The position numbers and the translations under genes were made by a program. DNA of 64,000 nt from Pseudomonas syringae (GTDB lineage: Bacteria; Pseudomonadota; Gammaproteobacteria; Pseudomonadales; Pseudomonadaceae), in assembly GCF_001698815.1 (NCBI RefSeq), contig NZ_LGSI01000056.1, positions 1-64,000 of the forward strand. Reading direction: 5' to 3'. Within the stretch, counting starts at the first letter, position 1. Each line of letters begins with the position of its first letter. Below the pieces are notes generated by a model. It searched no databases, was not told the origin of the DNA, and saw only the letters and a list, made by a program, of their open reading frames with translations. Positions 7,163-15,794 of the stretch are shown here, in pieces.

Positions 7163-8485
7163 TCAGGCGATCTTGTCCAGGTCGGCGTGACGCGTTTCCT
7201 TCAGGCGCAGCACGGCAATCAGGCTGATTAATGCCGCCGCTGATACATACCCGCCAACCCAGCTCAAGCCGCCCATCGCCACCAGTTTCTGAGCGAAAAA
7301 CGGTGCCACCGAAGCACCGACAATGCCGCCCAGGTTGTAGGCCGCAGACGCGCCGGTGTAACGCACGCGTGTAGGAAACAGTTCCGGCAGCATGGCACCC
7401 ATCGGAGCGAAGGTAATACCCATCAGGAACAGTTCGATACACAGGAACAAGGCCACTGCCCAGGTCGTGCCGTGGGTCAGCAAAGGTTCCATGGTAAAGC
7501 CGGACAGAATCGCCAGAACCCCGCCAATGATCAGCACCGGACGCCGGCCGAAGCGGTCGCTGGCCCAGGCAGCCAAGGGCGTGGCCGCAGCCATGAACAG
7601 CACGGCGAAGCACAGCAAACCGAGGAAGGTCTCGCGACTGTAGCCCAGGGTCGAGACGCCGTAGCTCAGCGAAAACACCGTTGAGATGTAAAACAGCGCG
7701 TAGCAGACCACCATGGACGCCGCACCCAGCAGCATCGGCGCCCAGTATTGGCTGAACAGCTCGGCGATCGGCATCTTGACCCGTTCGTGACGAGCAATGG
7801 CGTTGGCGAAGATCGGGGTTTCTTCCAGCTTGAGTCGCACGTACAGGCCAACCATCACTAACACTGCACTCAGCAGGAACGGAATCCGCCAGCCCCAGGA
7901 GCGAAACTGTTCGTCATCCAGGGTCATCGCCAGAGTCAGAAACAGCCCGTTGGCGGCGAGGAAACCAATCGAAGGGCCCAGCTGCGGGAACATGCCGAAC
8001 CAGGCGCGCTTGCCCGGCGGGGCGTTTTCAGTGGCCAGCAACGCCGCGCCACCCCATTCGCCGCCCAGGCCCAGGCCTTGCCCGAAACGCAAGACGCACA
8101 GCAGGATCGGCGCCCAGGCGCCGATAGTCGCGTAACCGGGCAGCACGCCGATCAGCGTGGTGCAGACCCCCATCAACAATAGCGAAGCGACCAGCGTCGA
8201 CTTGCGGCCAATGCGGTCACCGAAGTGGCCGAACAGCGCTGAGCCCAGTGGACGTGCGAGAAAGGCGATGCCGAAGGTCAGAAACGCCGACAGCATCTGT
8301 GCGGTGCCGGAAGTCTGCGGAAAGAACACCGGCCCGATCACCAAAGCGGCGGCGGTGGCGTAGACATAAAAGTCGTAGAACTCGATCGCCGTACCGATGA
8401 AGCTGGCCGTGGCGACCCGTGTTGCGGAGTTGGCCGGGCGAGCCGGAGCAGCGTGATTTTCGCCCAGGGCGGAAGTTGTGGTCAT
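7163..8485 (-). CDS. MFS transporter, metabolite:H+ symporter (MHS) type
   Basis: About 440 residues with twelve predicted membrane helices. MHS hallmarks are the FIGTAIEFYDFYVYATAAAL first helix, the loop GHFGDRIGRKSTL between helices 2 and 3, RFGQGLGLGGEWGGAALL, and a second RFGRRPVL loop. The family (ProP, KgtP, ShiA, CitH) moves organic acids or osmolytes with protons, and the substrate cannot be read from sequence. The start at 8485 is preferred over the upstream Met at 8551 because CAGGGATTCCCGT gives a ribosome site and the residues before it look non-conserved. Confidence 0.9.
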   Translation of the reverse strand: MTTTSALGENHAAPARPANSATRVATASFIGTAIEFYDFYVYATAAALVIGPVFFPQTSGTAQMLSAFLTFGIAFLARPLGSALFGHFGDRIGRKSTLVASLLLMGVCTTLIGVLPGYATIGAWAPILLCVLRFGQGLGLGGEWGGAALLATENAPPGKRAWFGMFPQLGPSIGFLAANGLFLTLAMTLDDEQFRSWGWRIPFLLSAVLVMVGLYVRLKLEETPIFANAIARHERVKMPIAELFSQYWAPMLLGAASMVVCYALFYISTVFSLSYGVSTLGYSRETFLGLLCFAVLFMAAATPLAAWASDRFGRRPVLIIGGVLAILSGFTMEPLLTHGTTWAVALFLCIELFLMGITFAPMGAMLPELFPTRVRYTGASAAYNLGGIVGASVAPFFAQKLVAMGGLSWVGGYVSAAALISLIAVLRLKETRHADLDKIA

Positions 8486-8783
8486 ACGGGAATCCCTGAC
8501 AGTCATCTTGCCTGTCGACAATCGCCTTGGCTGGGCGATGCACGGCGGCAAACGTTAATTATTGTGGGGACAGCGCTGATCAGGTTAGCCCGGATGTGGG
8601 CAAGAGGCGTGGCAATGCCAAAGGGTAGGGCGGATGCCAGGGAAGTGCGAAACATTTCAGGCTGAGTGACTGGCCGATCAGGCTGAGTGCGGGTAGCACG
8701 CGGATCGGCGGGGCTGGGTAAGCGGCTCGATTATAGAAAGGCCGCTGCGGGCAGAACAAGGAGGTTTTGCACGCAGCTACGCT

Positions 8784-10037
8784 TTAATTGACGGCGCGCG
8801 TCGCCGAGTTCTGCCACATCAGCACGCGAGTGACCCGATTGTCTTCGGTTTGCAGAATTTCCAGGCGATACGGTCCGATCTTCAGGCAGACCGAGCTTTC
8901 CGGGATGGTTTCCAGGGCTTCGGTCACCAGGCCGTTCAAGGTTTTCGGGCCATCGGACGGCAGGTGCCAACCCAGGCTCTTGTTCAGTTCGCGGATCGAC
9001 GCTGCGCCATCGACCACCAGACGGCCATCTGCCTGAGGATGAATGTGTGGGTTGTCGAGAGTCTGTTCGTTTTCGAATTCGCCGACGATTTCTTCGAGAA
9101 TGTCTTCCAGGCTGACGATGCCCAGCACTTCGCCGTATTCGTCGACCACCACGCCCAGACGCCGCTGCTGTTTATGGAAGTTCAGCAATTGCAGTTGCAA
9201 CGGCGTGCTTTCCGGCACGAAGTACGGCTCATAGCAGGCAGCTAGCAGTTGCTCCTTGGTCAGCTCGGCCTTGGGGAGCAGATGGCTGATCTGGCGCGTA
9301 TTGAGGACGCCCTGAACCTGATTGATGTCGTTGTGATACACCGGCAGGCGGGTATGCCGGGAAATGATCAGGCGTTCGATGATGTGTTCGATAGGTTCAT
9401 CGAGATTGACCCCGTCGACATCGCTGCGCGGTACCAGAATGTCGTTGACGGTGATGCTGTCCAGCGCGTGAATCCCGGACAGTACCGGCGAACCGCCAGG
9501 TTCGTGCTCGTGAACCCCTTCCTGATTCGGGTCCGACAAGGAATCCTGATCGTCTTCATGCCGGGGGGCAGGCTTGTTGCGGGCGTTGAAAGGCAGCACG
9601 AGCGCGATGGCGAGAGTATTGAACAGCCAGGCCAGCGGCCACATGATTTTCATCGGAATGCTCAGCATGCCGTTGGCCAGTTTGATGATAGCCAGTGGAT
9701 GCCGCACAGCCAGGCGGCGCGGTGCGTACTCGGCAAAGACCAGGATCAGGCCGGTGCTGACAAGCCAGGCAACCGTCGGGCCGTTGTAAAGCCAGTAGCG
9801 CATAGACAGCAGCGTCGCGATCACCACGATCAGGGTTTTGACCAGAGTATTGGTCAGGATCAGGCTGCCGAGCTGGAATTCCAGTCGCGGCTTGACCGGG
9901 TCGGTTGGGCGAGTGCCGATTCGCAAGGCCTTGACGCGGTGGTGCGCGGCTTCGACGGCCGTAAACAAGGCTGACCAGAGGATCAGCAGCGCAACAACAC
10001 CAAGCATTGGGCCGATGGGCAAGTTATCCATGATCAA
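8784..10037 (-). CDS. DUF21/CBS-domain membrane protein (CorB/HlyC-CorC family)
   Basis: The 417-residue protein has an N-terminal CNNM/DUF21 transmembrane domain (roughly residues 10-160, three to four helices, with FTAVEAA and FAEYAPRR). A CBS pair follows (about 195-320, with NDILVPRSDVD and VVDEYGEVLGIVSLEDILEEIVGE), then a CorC/HlyC C-terminal domain (about 340-415). Relatives are linked to magnesium or cobalt resistance and transport. It lies 6 bases downstream of the ypjD-like gene on the same strand, and that pairing next to ffh is common in gammaproteobacteria. A Met two codons in could be the real start. Confidence 0.92.
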   Translation of the reverse strand: MIMDNLPIGPMLGVVALLILWSALFTAVEAAHHRVKALRIGTRPTDPVKPRLEFQLGSLILTNTLVKTLIVVIATLLSMRYWLYNGPTVAWLVSTGLILVFAEYAPRRLAVRHPLAIIKLANGMLSIPMKIMWPLAWLFNTLAIALVLPFNARNKPAPRHEDDQDSLSDPNQEGVHEHEPGGSPVLSGIHALDSITVNDILVPRSDVDGVNLDEPIEHIIERLIISRHTRLPVYHNDINQVQGVLNTRQISHLLPKAELTKEQLLAACYEPYFVPESTPLQLQLLNFHKQQRRLGVVVDEYGEVLGIVSLEDILEEIVGEFENEQTLDNPHIHPQADGRLVVDGAASIRELNKSLGWHLPSDGPKTLNGLVTEALETIPESSVCLKIGPYRLEILQTEDNRVTRVLMWQNSATRAVN

Positions 10038-10043
10038 CGCCCG

Positions 10044-10856
10044 TCAGATGTGCAGAATGAATTCACGGACCAGCTTGCTGCCGAAATACGCCAGCATCAG
10101 CAGGCAAAAGCCGCCCAGGGTCCAGCGGATAGCCTTGTGTCCGCGCCAGCCCAGACGATTTCGACCCCACAGCAACACACTGAAGACTATCCAGGCCAGA
10201 CACGCCAGCAGGGTTTTGTGCACCAGATGTTGAGCGAACAGGTTCTCGACGAACAGCCAGCCGGAAATCAGCGATAGCGACAACAGCGACCAGCCGGCCC
10301 ATAGAAAGCCGAACAACAGGCTTTCCATGGTTTGCAGCGGCGGGAAGTTCTTGATCAGCCCGGAAGGATGCTTGTGTTTGAGTTGATGGTCCTGCACCAG
10401 CAGCAGCAGCGCCTGGAACATCGCGATGGTGAACATGCCATAGGCCAGGATCGACAGCAGGATATGGCTGAGAATGCCCGGTTCCTCGTCAATCGGCTGC
10501 ACGGTGCCGGTCGGCGCGAACTGCGCCAGCAGCACGGTTGCCAGCCCCAGCGGGAACAGCAGCACCAGCAGGTTTTCCACCGGAATCCGCGCGGTAGCGA
10601 GCAGCGTCAGGGCAATCACGGCCACGGCAATCAGGCTGGCGGCGCTGAAGAAGTCCAGGCCAAGCCCGATAGGGCGCACCAATTGCGAGAAAAGCCCGGT
10701 GGCATGCGCGATGACGGCTAGCGTGCCAAGCAGGCAGAGCAGCCGTTTGTCGGCCTTGGTGCCCTGGCTCAGACGAAGGCCCTGATAGATGGTCGCAGCG
10801 GCATAAAGGCAAGCGGCGGCGAGGCTGGGTAGCAGGCTGGGTGGCAAGGGGAACAT
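10044..10856 (-). CDS. Inner membrane cytochrome c assembly-type protein (YpjD-like)
   Basis: About 270 residues with eight hydrophobic segments and a C-terminal cytochrome C assembly domain (CcsA/CcmC type). The WxW-like region found in heme handlers is reduced to WAGWSLLSLSLISGW. YpjD homologues sit beside ffh in many proteobacteria but their role is unproven. The Met at 10856 is chosen because CAGGATTT gives a ribosome site; the frame opens further upstream to 10913. It is divergent from ffh, with the shared promoter region at 10857-11055. Confidence 0.85.
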   Translation of the reverse strand: MFPLPPSLLPSLAAACLYAAATIYQGLRLSQGTKADKRLLCLLGTLAVIAHATGLFSQLVRPIGLGLDFFSAASLIAVAVIALTLLATARIPVENLLVLLFPLGLATVLLAQFAPTGTVQPIDEEPGILSHILLSILAYGMFTIAMFQALLLLVQDHQLKHKHPSGLIKNFPPLQTMESLLFGFLWAGWSLLSLSLISGWLFVENLFAQHLVHKTLLACLAWIVFSVLLWGRNRLGWRGHKAIRWTLGGFCLLMLAYFGSKLVREFILHI

Positions 10857-10930
10857 AAATCCTGATGGGCGGGCCCGAAAGGCGCTGAGTTTCGCATACA
10901 ACCCGCATTTCACGAAAGACCACAGAGGCA

Positions 10931-10957
10931 GACTCCGAGCGGAGTCTTCGCTATAAT
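10931..10957 (+). promoter_or_regulatory. Candidate ffh promoter with adjacent palindrome
   Basis: A perfect -10 hexamer TATAAT occupies 10952-10957, 99 bases before the ffh ATG. Directly before it is the inverted repeat GACTCC-GAGC-GGAGTC (10931-10946). No good -35 is visible, so the palindrome could be an operator or activator site. Location between divergent genes supports a regulatory role. Confidence 0.5.
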
Positions 10958-11055
10958 CCGCGACCTGCTCAAGCCGCAGGCTCGCCGAGCGCCATTTTTT
11001 ACTACGGGCCGGGCCGCATCAACCGGGGTTCGACGAGAGCCTGAAAGGATCGCGC

Positions 11056-12432
11056 ATGTTTGAAAACCTTACCGACCGTCTCTCGCAGACGCTGCGCCAC
11101 GTAACTGGCAAGGCCAAGCTGACCGAGGACAACATCAAAGATACCTTGCGCGAAGTGCGGATGGCGTTGCTTGAAGCCGACGTTGCCTTGCCGGTAGTCA
11201 AAGACTTCGTCAACAAGGTCAAGGAACGCGCCGTCGGCACTGAAGTGTCGCGCAGCCTGACGCCGGGCCAGGCGTTCGTGAAGATCGTCCAGGCCGAGCT
11301 GGAAGACATGATGGGGGCGGCCAACGAAGAGCTGAGCCTTGCCGTCACGCCTCCGGCAGTAATTCTGATGGCAGGTTTGCAGGGTGCGGGTAAAACCACC
11401 ACTGCGGGCAAACTGGCCAAGTTCCTCAAGGAGCGCAAGAAGAAAACCGTCATGGTGGTCTCGGTGGACGTGTATCGTCCTGCGGCCATCAAGCAGCTGG
11501 AAACCTTGGCCAATGACATCGGCGTAACATTCTTTGCGTCCGATATCAGCCAGAAGCCGGTAGAGATCGCACTGGCGGCCATCAAGGAAGCCAAACTCAA
11601 GTTCATTGATGTCGTGATCGTCGATACCGCCGGTCGTCTGCACATCGATGTCGAGATGATGGGCGAGATCCAGGCGTTGCACGCTGCGGTCAAACCGGCT
11701 GAAACCCTGTTCGTAGTCGATGCCATGACCGGTCAGGACGCCGCCAATACCGCCAAGGCGTTTGGCGATGCCTTGCCGCTGACCGGCGTGATCCTGACCA
11801 AGGTCGACGGTGATGCTCGTGGTGGCGCGGCGCTGTCGGTCCGGGCGATTACCGGCAAGCCGATCAAATTCATCGGTATGGGCGAGAAGAGCGACGCTCT
11901 CGAACCCTTCCACCCCGACCGTATCGCTTCGCGAATCCTGGGCATGGGCGACGTGCTCAGCCTTATCGAGCAGGCTGAACAGACCCTCGACAAGGACAAG
12001 GCCGACAAGCTTGCGAAGAAGCTGAAGAAGGGCAAGGGCTTCGATCTCGAAGACTTCCGCGATCAGCTACAACAAATGAAGAACATGGGCGGCCTCGGCG
12101 GCCTCATGGACAAACTGCCAAGTATCGGCGGCGTGAACCTCTCGCAAATGGGCAATGCCCAGGGCGCGGCAGAGAAACAGTTCAAGCAGATGGAAGCCAT
12201 CATCAACTCGATGACTCCGGCCGAGCGTCGCGACCCGGAGTTGATCAGCGGTTCGCGCAAGCGTCGCATCGCCATGGGTTCGGGCACGCAGGTGCAGGAC
12301 ATCGGGCGTCTGATCAAGCAGCATAAACAGATGCAGAAGATGATGAAGAAATTCTCCGCGAAAGGCGGAATGGCGAAAATGATGCGCGGCATGGGCGGAA
12401 TGTTGCCCGGCGGCGGCATGCCAAAGATGTGA
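11056..12432 (+). CDS. ffh: Signal recognition particle protein Ffh
   Basis: The 458-residue protein is an SRP54 GTPase. The N helical bundle (about 1-90) is followed by the G domain with GLQGAGKTT, DVYRPAAI, DTAGRLHID and TKVDGDARGG. The methionine-rich M domain (about 325-458) ends in MMRGMGGMLPGGGMP. With 4.5S RNA it binds signal sequences on nascent chains and delivers ribosomes to FtsY at the membrane. The ATG follows GAAAGGATCGCGC. Three hairpins in a row separate it from rpsP, so the two genes probably have separate promoters. Confidence 0.98.
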   Translation: MFENLTDRLSQTLRHVTGKAKLTEDNIKDTLREVRMALLEADVALPVVKDFVNKVKERAVGTEVSRSLTPGQAFVKIVQAELEDMMGAANEELSLAVTPPAVILMAGLQGAGKTTTAGKLAKFLKERKKKTVMVVSVDVYRPAAIKQLETLANDIGVTFFASDISQKPVEIALAAIKEAKLKFIDVVIVDTAGRLHIDVEMMGEIQALHAAVKPAETLFVVDAMTGQDAANTAKAFGDALPLTGVILTKVDGDARGGAALSVRAITGKPIKFIGMGEKSDALEPFHPDRIASRILGMGDVLSLIEQAEQTLDKDKADKLAKKLKKGKGFDLEDFRDQLQQMKNMGGLGGLMDKLPSIGGVNLSQMGNAQGAAEKQFKQMEAIINSMTPAERRDPELISGSRKRRIAMGSGTQVQDIGRLIKQHKQMQKMMKKFSAKGGMAKMMRGMGGMLPGGGMPKM

Positions 12433-12436
12433 TTAC

Positions 12437-12510
12437 GTCGCGCGCAAGTTCGTTTGCGCGCAGCTCGCTGGAGGGAAACCTCCAGCAAAACACCCGTCTG
12501 GCGGGTGTCT
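12437..12510 (+). terminator. Three consecutive hairpins after ffh
   Basis: Three stem-loops follow the ffh stop: CGCGCAA/TTGCGCG, CTGGAGG-GAAA-CCTCCAG, and CACCCG/CGGGTG. None has a strong T-run. Together they could act as a terminator or mRNA stabiliser between ffh and the rpsP promoter. Confidence 0.6.
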
Positions 12511-12580
12511 ATCCGCCGTCGAAATCGACGGCTCCATAGCAAATCTTGATGGCATGCCGATAGGCGCCGGAAAAAGACAT

Positions 12581-12608
12581 TTGCAAAAGTCCGGATATTC
12601 CTTAGAAT
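12581..12608 (+). promoter_or_regulatory. Candidate sigma-70 promoter of the rpsP operon
   Basis: TTGCAA (12581-12586) and TAGAAT (12603-12608) are separated by 16 bases and followed by a GC-rich GCGGCCTTTCGGG discriminator stretch. This is 73 bases before the rpsP ATG and fits a strong ribosomal-protein promoter. Confidence 0.6.
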
Positions 12609-12680
12609 ATGCGGCCTTTCGGGCACCTATGCCCGCTGTGCATCTTAGATTTGCAGCACCGACTACAGGAACGATGTTCA

Positions 12681-12938
12681 ATGCTAACCATCCGTCTTGC
12701 CCTTGGCGGCTCCAAAAAGCGCCCGTTTTACCACCTCACTGTTACCGATAGCCGCAATGCGCGCGACGGTTCACACAAAGAGCAAATTGGCTTCTTCAAC
12801 CCGGTTGCCCGTGGTCAGGAAGTTCGTTTGTCCGTGAACGACGAGCGTCTGGCTTACTGGATGAGCGTGGGTGCACAAACATCCGAGCGCGTTGCTCAGC
12901 TGTTGAAAGAACGAGCCAAGACTCAGGTCGCGGCCTGA
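12681..12938 (+). CDS. rpsP: 30S ribosomal protein bS16
   Basis: The 85-residue protein shows the complete bS16 sequence pattern, MLTIRLALGGSKKRPFYHL, then GFFNPVA and WMSVGAQTSERV. It binds 16S rRNA early in 30S assembly. The ATG at 12681 is the conserved start; the frame is open further upstream but the added residues are not part of the family. It leads the rpsP-rimM-trmD-rplS operon, and rimM begins 5 bases after its stop. Confidence 0.98.
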   Translation: MLTIRLALGGSKKRPFYHLTVTDSRNARDGSHKEQIGFFNPVARGQEVRLSVNDERLAYWMSVGAQTSERVAQLLKERAKTQVAA

Positions 12939-12943
12939 GCAAT

Positions 12944-13480
12944 ATGAACGCGACGCCAACTGTTGCCGACGATTTGATCGTCATTGGCAAGATCTACTCT
13001 ATTCATGGCGTTCGCGGCGAAGTGAAGGTTTTTTCCTTTACTGATCCGATTGGAAACCTGTTGGATTACAAAACCTGGACGCTTCGGCGCGAAGGCAGCG
13101 TTAAACAGGTAGAGCTGGTCAGCGGACGCTTGCAAAACAAGTTTCTGGTCGCAAAGCTCAAAGGTCTCGATGATCGTGAAGAAGCCCGTCTTCTATCCGG
13201 TTACGAAATCTGTGTGCCACGCAACCTGTTCCCTGATCTGACCGACGGCGAGTACTACTGGTACCAGCTGGAAGGTTTGAAGGTTATCGACACTCTTGGG
13301 CAATTGTTCGGGAAAATCGATCATCTTCTGGAAACCGGCTCGAACGATGTAATGGTGGTCAAGCCCTGCGCAGGCAGCCTGGATGATCGCGAACGCCTGT
13401 TGCCCTATACGGAGCAATGCGTGTTGGCAATCGACCTGAGTGCCGGCGAGATGAAGGTGGATTGGGATGCGGACTTCTAA
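12944..13480 (+). CDS. rimM: 16S rRNA processing protein RimM
   Basis: The 178-residue protein has the RimM N-terminal domain (VIGKIYSIHGVRGEVKVFSFTD split at about residues 12-35) and the PRC-barrel C-terminal domain with the DGEYYWYQLEGL segment. It assists maturation of the 30S head, binding bS19. It starts 5 bases after rpsP and ends 5 bases before the trmD ATG, so the three are tightly coupled. No unusual residues were noticed. Confidence 0.97.
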   Translation: MNATPTVADDLIVIGKIYSIHGVRGEVKVFSFTDPIGNLLDYKTWTLRREGSVKQVELVSGRLQNKFLVAKLKGLDDREEARLLSGYEICVPRNLFPDLTDGEYYWYQLEGLKVIDTLGQLFGKIDHLLETGSNDVMVVKPCAGSLDDRERLLPYTEQCVLAIDLSAGEMKVDWDADF

Positions 13481-13485
13481 GCGCC

Positions 13486-14238
13486 ATGGCTAGCCTGCGC
13501 ATAGAAGTGATCAGTCTGTTCCCCGAGATGTTTTCCGCCATCAGCGAATACGGCATAACCAGCCGAGCGGTGAAACAAGGGCTGTTGCAGCTCACTTGTT
13601 GGAATCCGCGGGACTACACCACGGATCGACATCACACTGTGGATGATCGCCCATTTGGCGGTGGTCCGGGCATGGTGATGAAGATCAAGCCCCTTGAAGA
13701 TGCTCTGGTTCAGGCCAGGCAAGCGGCAGGGGAAGCGGCGAAGGTAATTTACCTGTCGCCACAAGGCCGCCAACTGAATCAGTCTGCTGTACGCGAACTG
13801 GCACGGGAGGAAGCGATTATCCTCATCGCCGGTCGTTATGAAGGCATTGACGAGCGTTTCATTGAAGCTCATGTCGATGAAGAGTGGTCGATTGGTGACT
13901 ATGTACTGTCTGGCGGCGAGCTGCCGGCAATGGTGCTGATCGACGCGGTTACGCGGCTGCTGCCTGGAGCTTTAGGGCATGCGGACTCCGCGGAGGAAGA
14001 TTCCTTCACGGATGGTCTGCTGGATTGCCCGCATTACACCCGACCGGAGGTGTATGTGGATCAGCGTGTTCCCGACGTGTTGCTTAGTGGCAATCACGCA
14101 CATATCCGGCGTTGGCGTTTACAGCAGTCCCTTGGGCGGACCTATGAACGACGCGCCGATCTTCTGGAAAGCCGCTCGCTTTCTGGAGAAGAGAAGAAGC
14201 TGCTGGCGGAATACATCCGCGAGCGGGACGATAGTTAA
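13486..14238 (+). CDS. trmD: tRNA (guanine-N1)-methyltransferase TrmD
   Basis: The 250-residue protein carries TrmD signatures: VISLFPEMF at the start, DDRPFGGGPGMVMK, the deep trefoil-knot SAM site LIAGRYEGIDERF, and GDYVLSGGELPAM. It methylates N1 of G37 in tRNAs that have G36, which prevents +1 frameshifting. The ATG at 13486 is chosen because the conserved sequence begins there; the frame extends 69 bases upstream inside rimM. It is the third gene of the rpsP operon. Confidence 0.98.
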   Translation: MASLRIEVISLFPEMFSAISEYGITSRAVKQGLLQLTCWNPRDYTTDRHHTVDDRPFGGGPGMVMKIKPLEDALVQARQAAGEAAKVIYLSPQGRQLNQSAVRELAREEAIILIAGRYEGIDERFIEAHVDEEWSIGDYVLSGGELPAMVLIDAVTRLLPGALGHADSAEEDSFTDGLLDCPHYTRPEVYVDQRVPDVLLSGNHAHIRRWRLQQSLGRTYERRADLLESRSLSGEEKKLLAEYIRERDDS

Positions 14239-14281
14239 CGTATCGATGGTCGATCCAGATGGATCACCTTAGGAGCACAGC

Positions 14282-14632
14282 ATGACTAACAAAATCATTC
14301 TTGCACTCGAAGCAGAGCAGATGACGAAAGAGATCCCTACCTTTGCCCCGGGCGACACTGTTGTCGTTCAGGTGAAAGTGAAGGAAGGCGACCGTGCGCG
14401 TCTGCAAGCGTTCGAGGGCGTAGTAATTGCCAAGCGTAACCGTGGCGTGAACAGTGCTTTCACTGTTCGTAAAATCTCCAACGGTGTTGGCGTTGAGCGT
14501 ACTTTCCAGACTTACAGCCCGCAAATCGACAGCCTGGCTGTGAAACGTCGCGGTGACGTTCGCAAAGCCAAACTGTACTACCTGCGTGACCTGTCCGGTA
14601 AAGCAGCTCGCATCAAGGAAAAACTGGCTTAA
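14282..14632 (+). CDS. rplS: 50S ribosomal protein bL19
   Basis: The 116-residue bL19 has the typical GDTVVVQVKVKEGDR, FEGVVIAKRNRG and SPQIDSLAVKRRGDVR segments. It sits at the 30S-50S interface. The ATG follows TTAGGAGCACAGC. It is the last gene of the rpsP operon and is followed by a clear intrinsic terminator 26 bases after the stop. Confidence 0.98.
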   Translation: MTNKIILALEAEQMTKEIPTFAPGDTVVVQVKVKEGDRARLQAFEGVVIAKRNRGVNSAFTVRKISNGVGVERTFQTYSPQIDSLAVKRRGDVRKAKLYYLRDLSGKAARIKEKLA

Positions 14633-14649
14633 GTCCAGCAATCCGATGC

Positions 14650-14680
14650 AAAAAAAAGCAGCCTTCGGGCTGCTTTTTTG
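14650..14680 (+). terminator. Intrinsic terminator of the rpsP-rplS operon
   Basis: The stem AGCAGCC-TTCG-GGCTGCT is preceded by an A-run and followed by six T residues, so it can terminate transcription from both sides. Confidence 0.95.
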
Positions 14681-14747
14681 TGTCCGGGATTTTATTGTCC
14701 GTGTTCAATAGCGGTCTTTCGCGAAACAGCACAAGCGTCCATCACCT

Positions 14748-15644
14748 ATGCCTGCAATCGACCATCCGCTGATTGACCGTTTTCTCGACGCCCTGTGGCT
14801 GGAGAAGGGGCTGTCGGACAATACCCGCGACGCTTATCGCAGCGACCTGGCCTTGTTCAACGGCTGGCTTGAAGAGCGGGGCGTGGATCTGATCAGTGTC
14901 GGGCGCGAAGCCATTCTTGATCATCTGGCCTGGCGCGTGGATCAGGCCTACAAACCGCGTTCGACGGCGCGTTTTCTTTCCGGTGTGCGCGGTTTCTATC
15001 GCTATTTGCTGCGCGAGAAGCTGATCCAGATTGACCCGACGTTGCAAATCGATATGCCGCAACTGGGCAGGCCCCTGCCCAAGTCGCTGTCCGAAGCCGA
15101 TGTCGAAGCCTTGTTGGCGGCTCCCGATCTGAGCGAGGCTATTGGCCAGCGGGATCGCGCGATGCTTGAAGTCCTGTACGCCTGCGGTCTGCGGGTTACC
15201 GAATTGATCAGCCTCACGCTGGAGCAAGTCAACCTGCGCCAGGGCGTATTACGGGTCATGGGCAAAGGCAGCAAGGAGCGGCTGGTGCCCATGGGTGAAG
15301 AGGCTATCGTCTGGATCGAGCGCTACATGCGCGGTGCTCGCGATGAGCTGCTGGCCGGGCGTCCCAGCGATGTGTTGTTCCCCAGTCTGCGGGGCGAGCA
15401 GATGACACGCCAGACGTTCTGGCATCGCATCAAGCATCAGGCTGTGGTGGCCGGTATCGGCAAGTCACTGTCGCCACATACCTTGCGCCACGCATTCGCG
15501 ACCCATTTGCTCAACCACGGCGCAGACCTGCGCGTGGTGCAAATGCTGTTGGGCCACAGTGATCTGTCGACCACGCAGATTTACACCCATGTCGCCCGTG
15601 CCCGATTGCAGGACATGCACGCCAAGCATCACCCGCGCGGCTGA
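14748..15644 (+). CDS. xerD: Site-specific tyrosine recombinase XerD
   Basis: The 298-residue protein has the usual XerD length. A SAM-like core-binding domain (about 1-90) precedes the catalytic domain with Arg149 in ACGLRVTEL, the HTLRHAFATHLL box, GHSDLSTTQIYTH and nucleophile Tyr279. With XerC it resolves chromosome dimers at dif under FtsK control. The surroundings are housekeeping genes with no mobile-element signs, which supports XerD rather than a phage integrase. In other pseudomonads it also precedes dsbC and hom. Confidence 0.96.
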   Translation: MPAIDHPLIDRFLDALWLEKGLSDNTRDAYRSDLALFNGWLEERGVDLISVGREAILDHLAWRVDQAYKPRSTARFLSGVRGFYRYLLREKLIQIDPTLQIDMPQLGRPLPKSLSEADVEALLAAPDLSEAIGQRDRAMLEVLYACGLRVTELISLTLEQVNLRQGVLRVMGKGSKERLVPMGEEAIVWIERYMRGARDELLAGRPSDVLFPSLRGEQMTRQTFWHRIKHQAVVAGIGKSLSPHTLRHAFATHLLNHGADLRVVQMLLGHSDLSTTQIYTHVARARLQDMHAKHHPRG

Positions 15645-15794
15645 AGGCATCAATGGCAGGAATTGCCCGATATCCGGCGTCGGTCCGGGTCGGTGTTGCA
15701 GGGCTTATGTGATAGTCTTTGCCGGTTTCGCAAATGGATGCTGGCACCCGCTGTTTTCAGCGCGGCCCATTTGCCCACCGCCCGAGGAGTTTTC

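Noticed and set aside
14748..15644. The tyrosine recombinase as a phage or island integrase
   Set aside because: Length, motif positions (Arg149, Tyr279) and the dsbC-hom neighbourhood fit chromosomal XerD.
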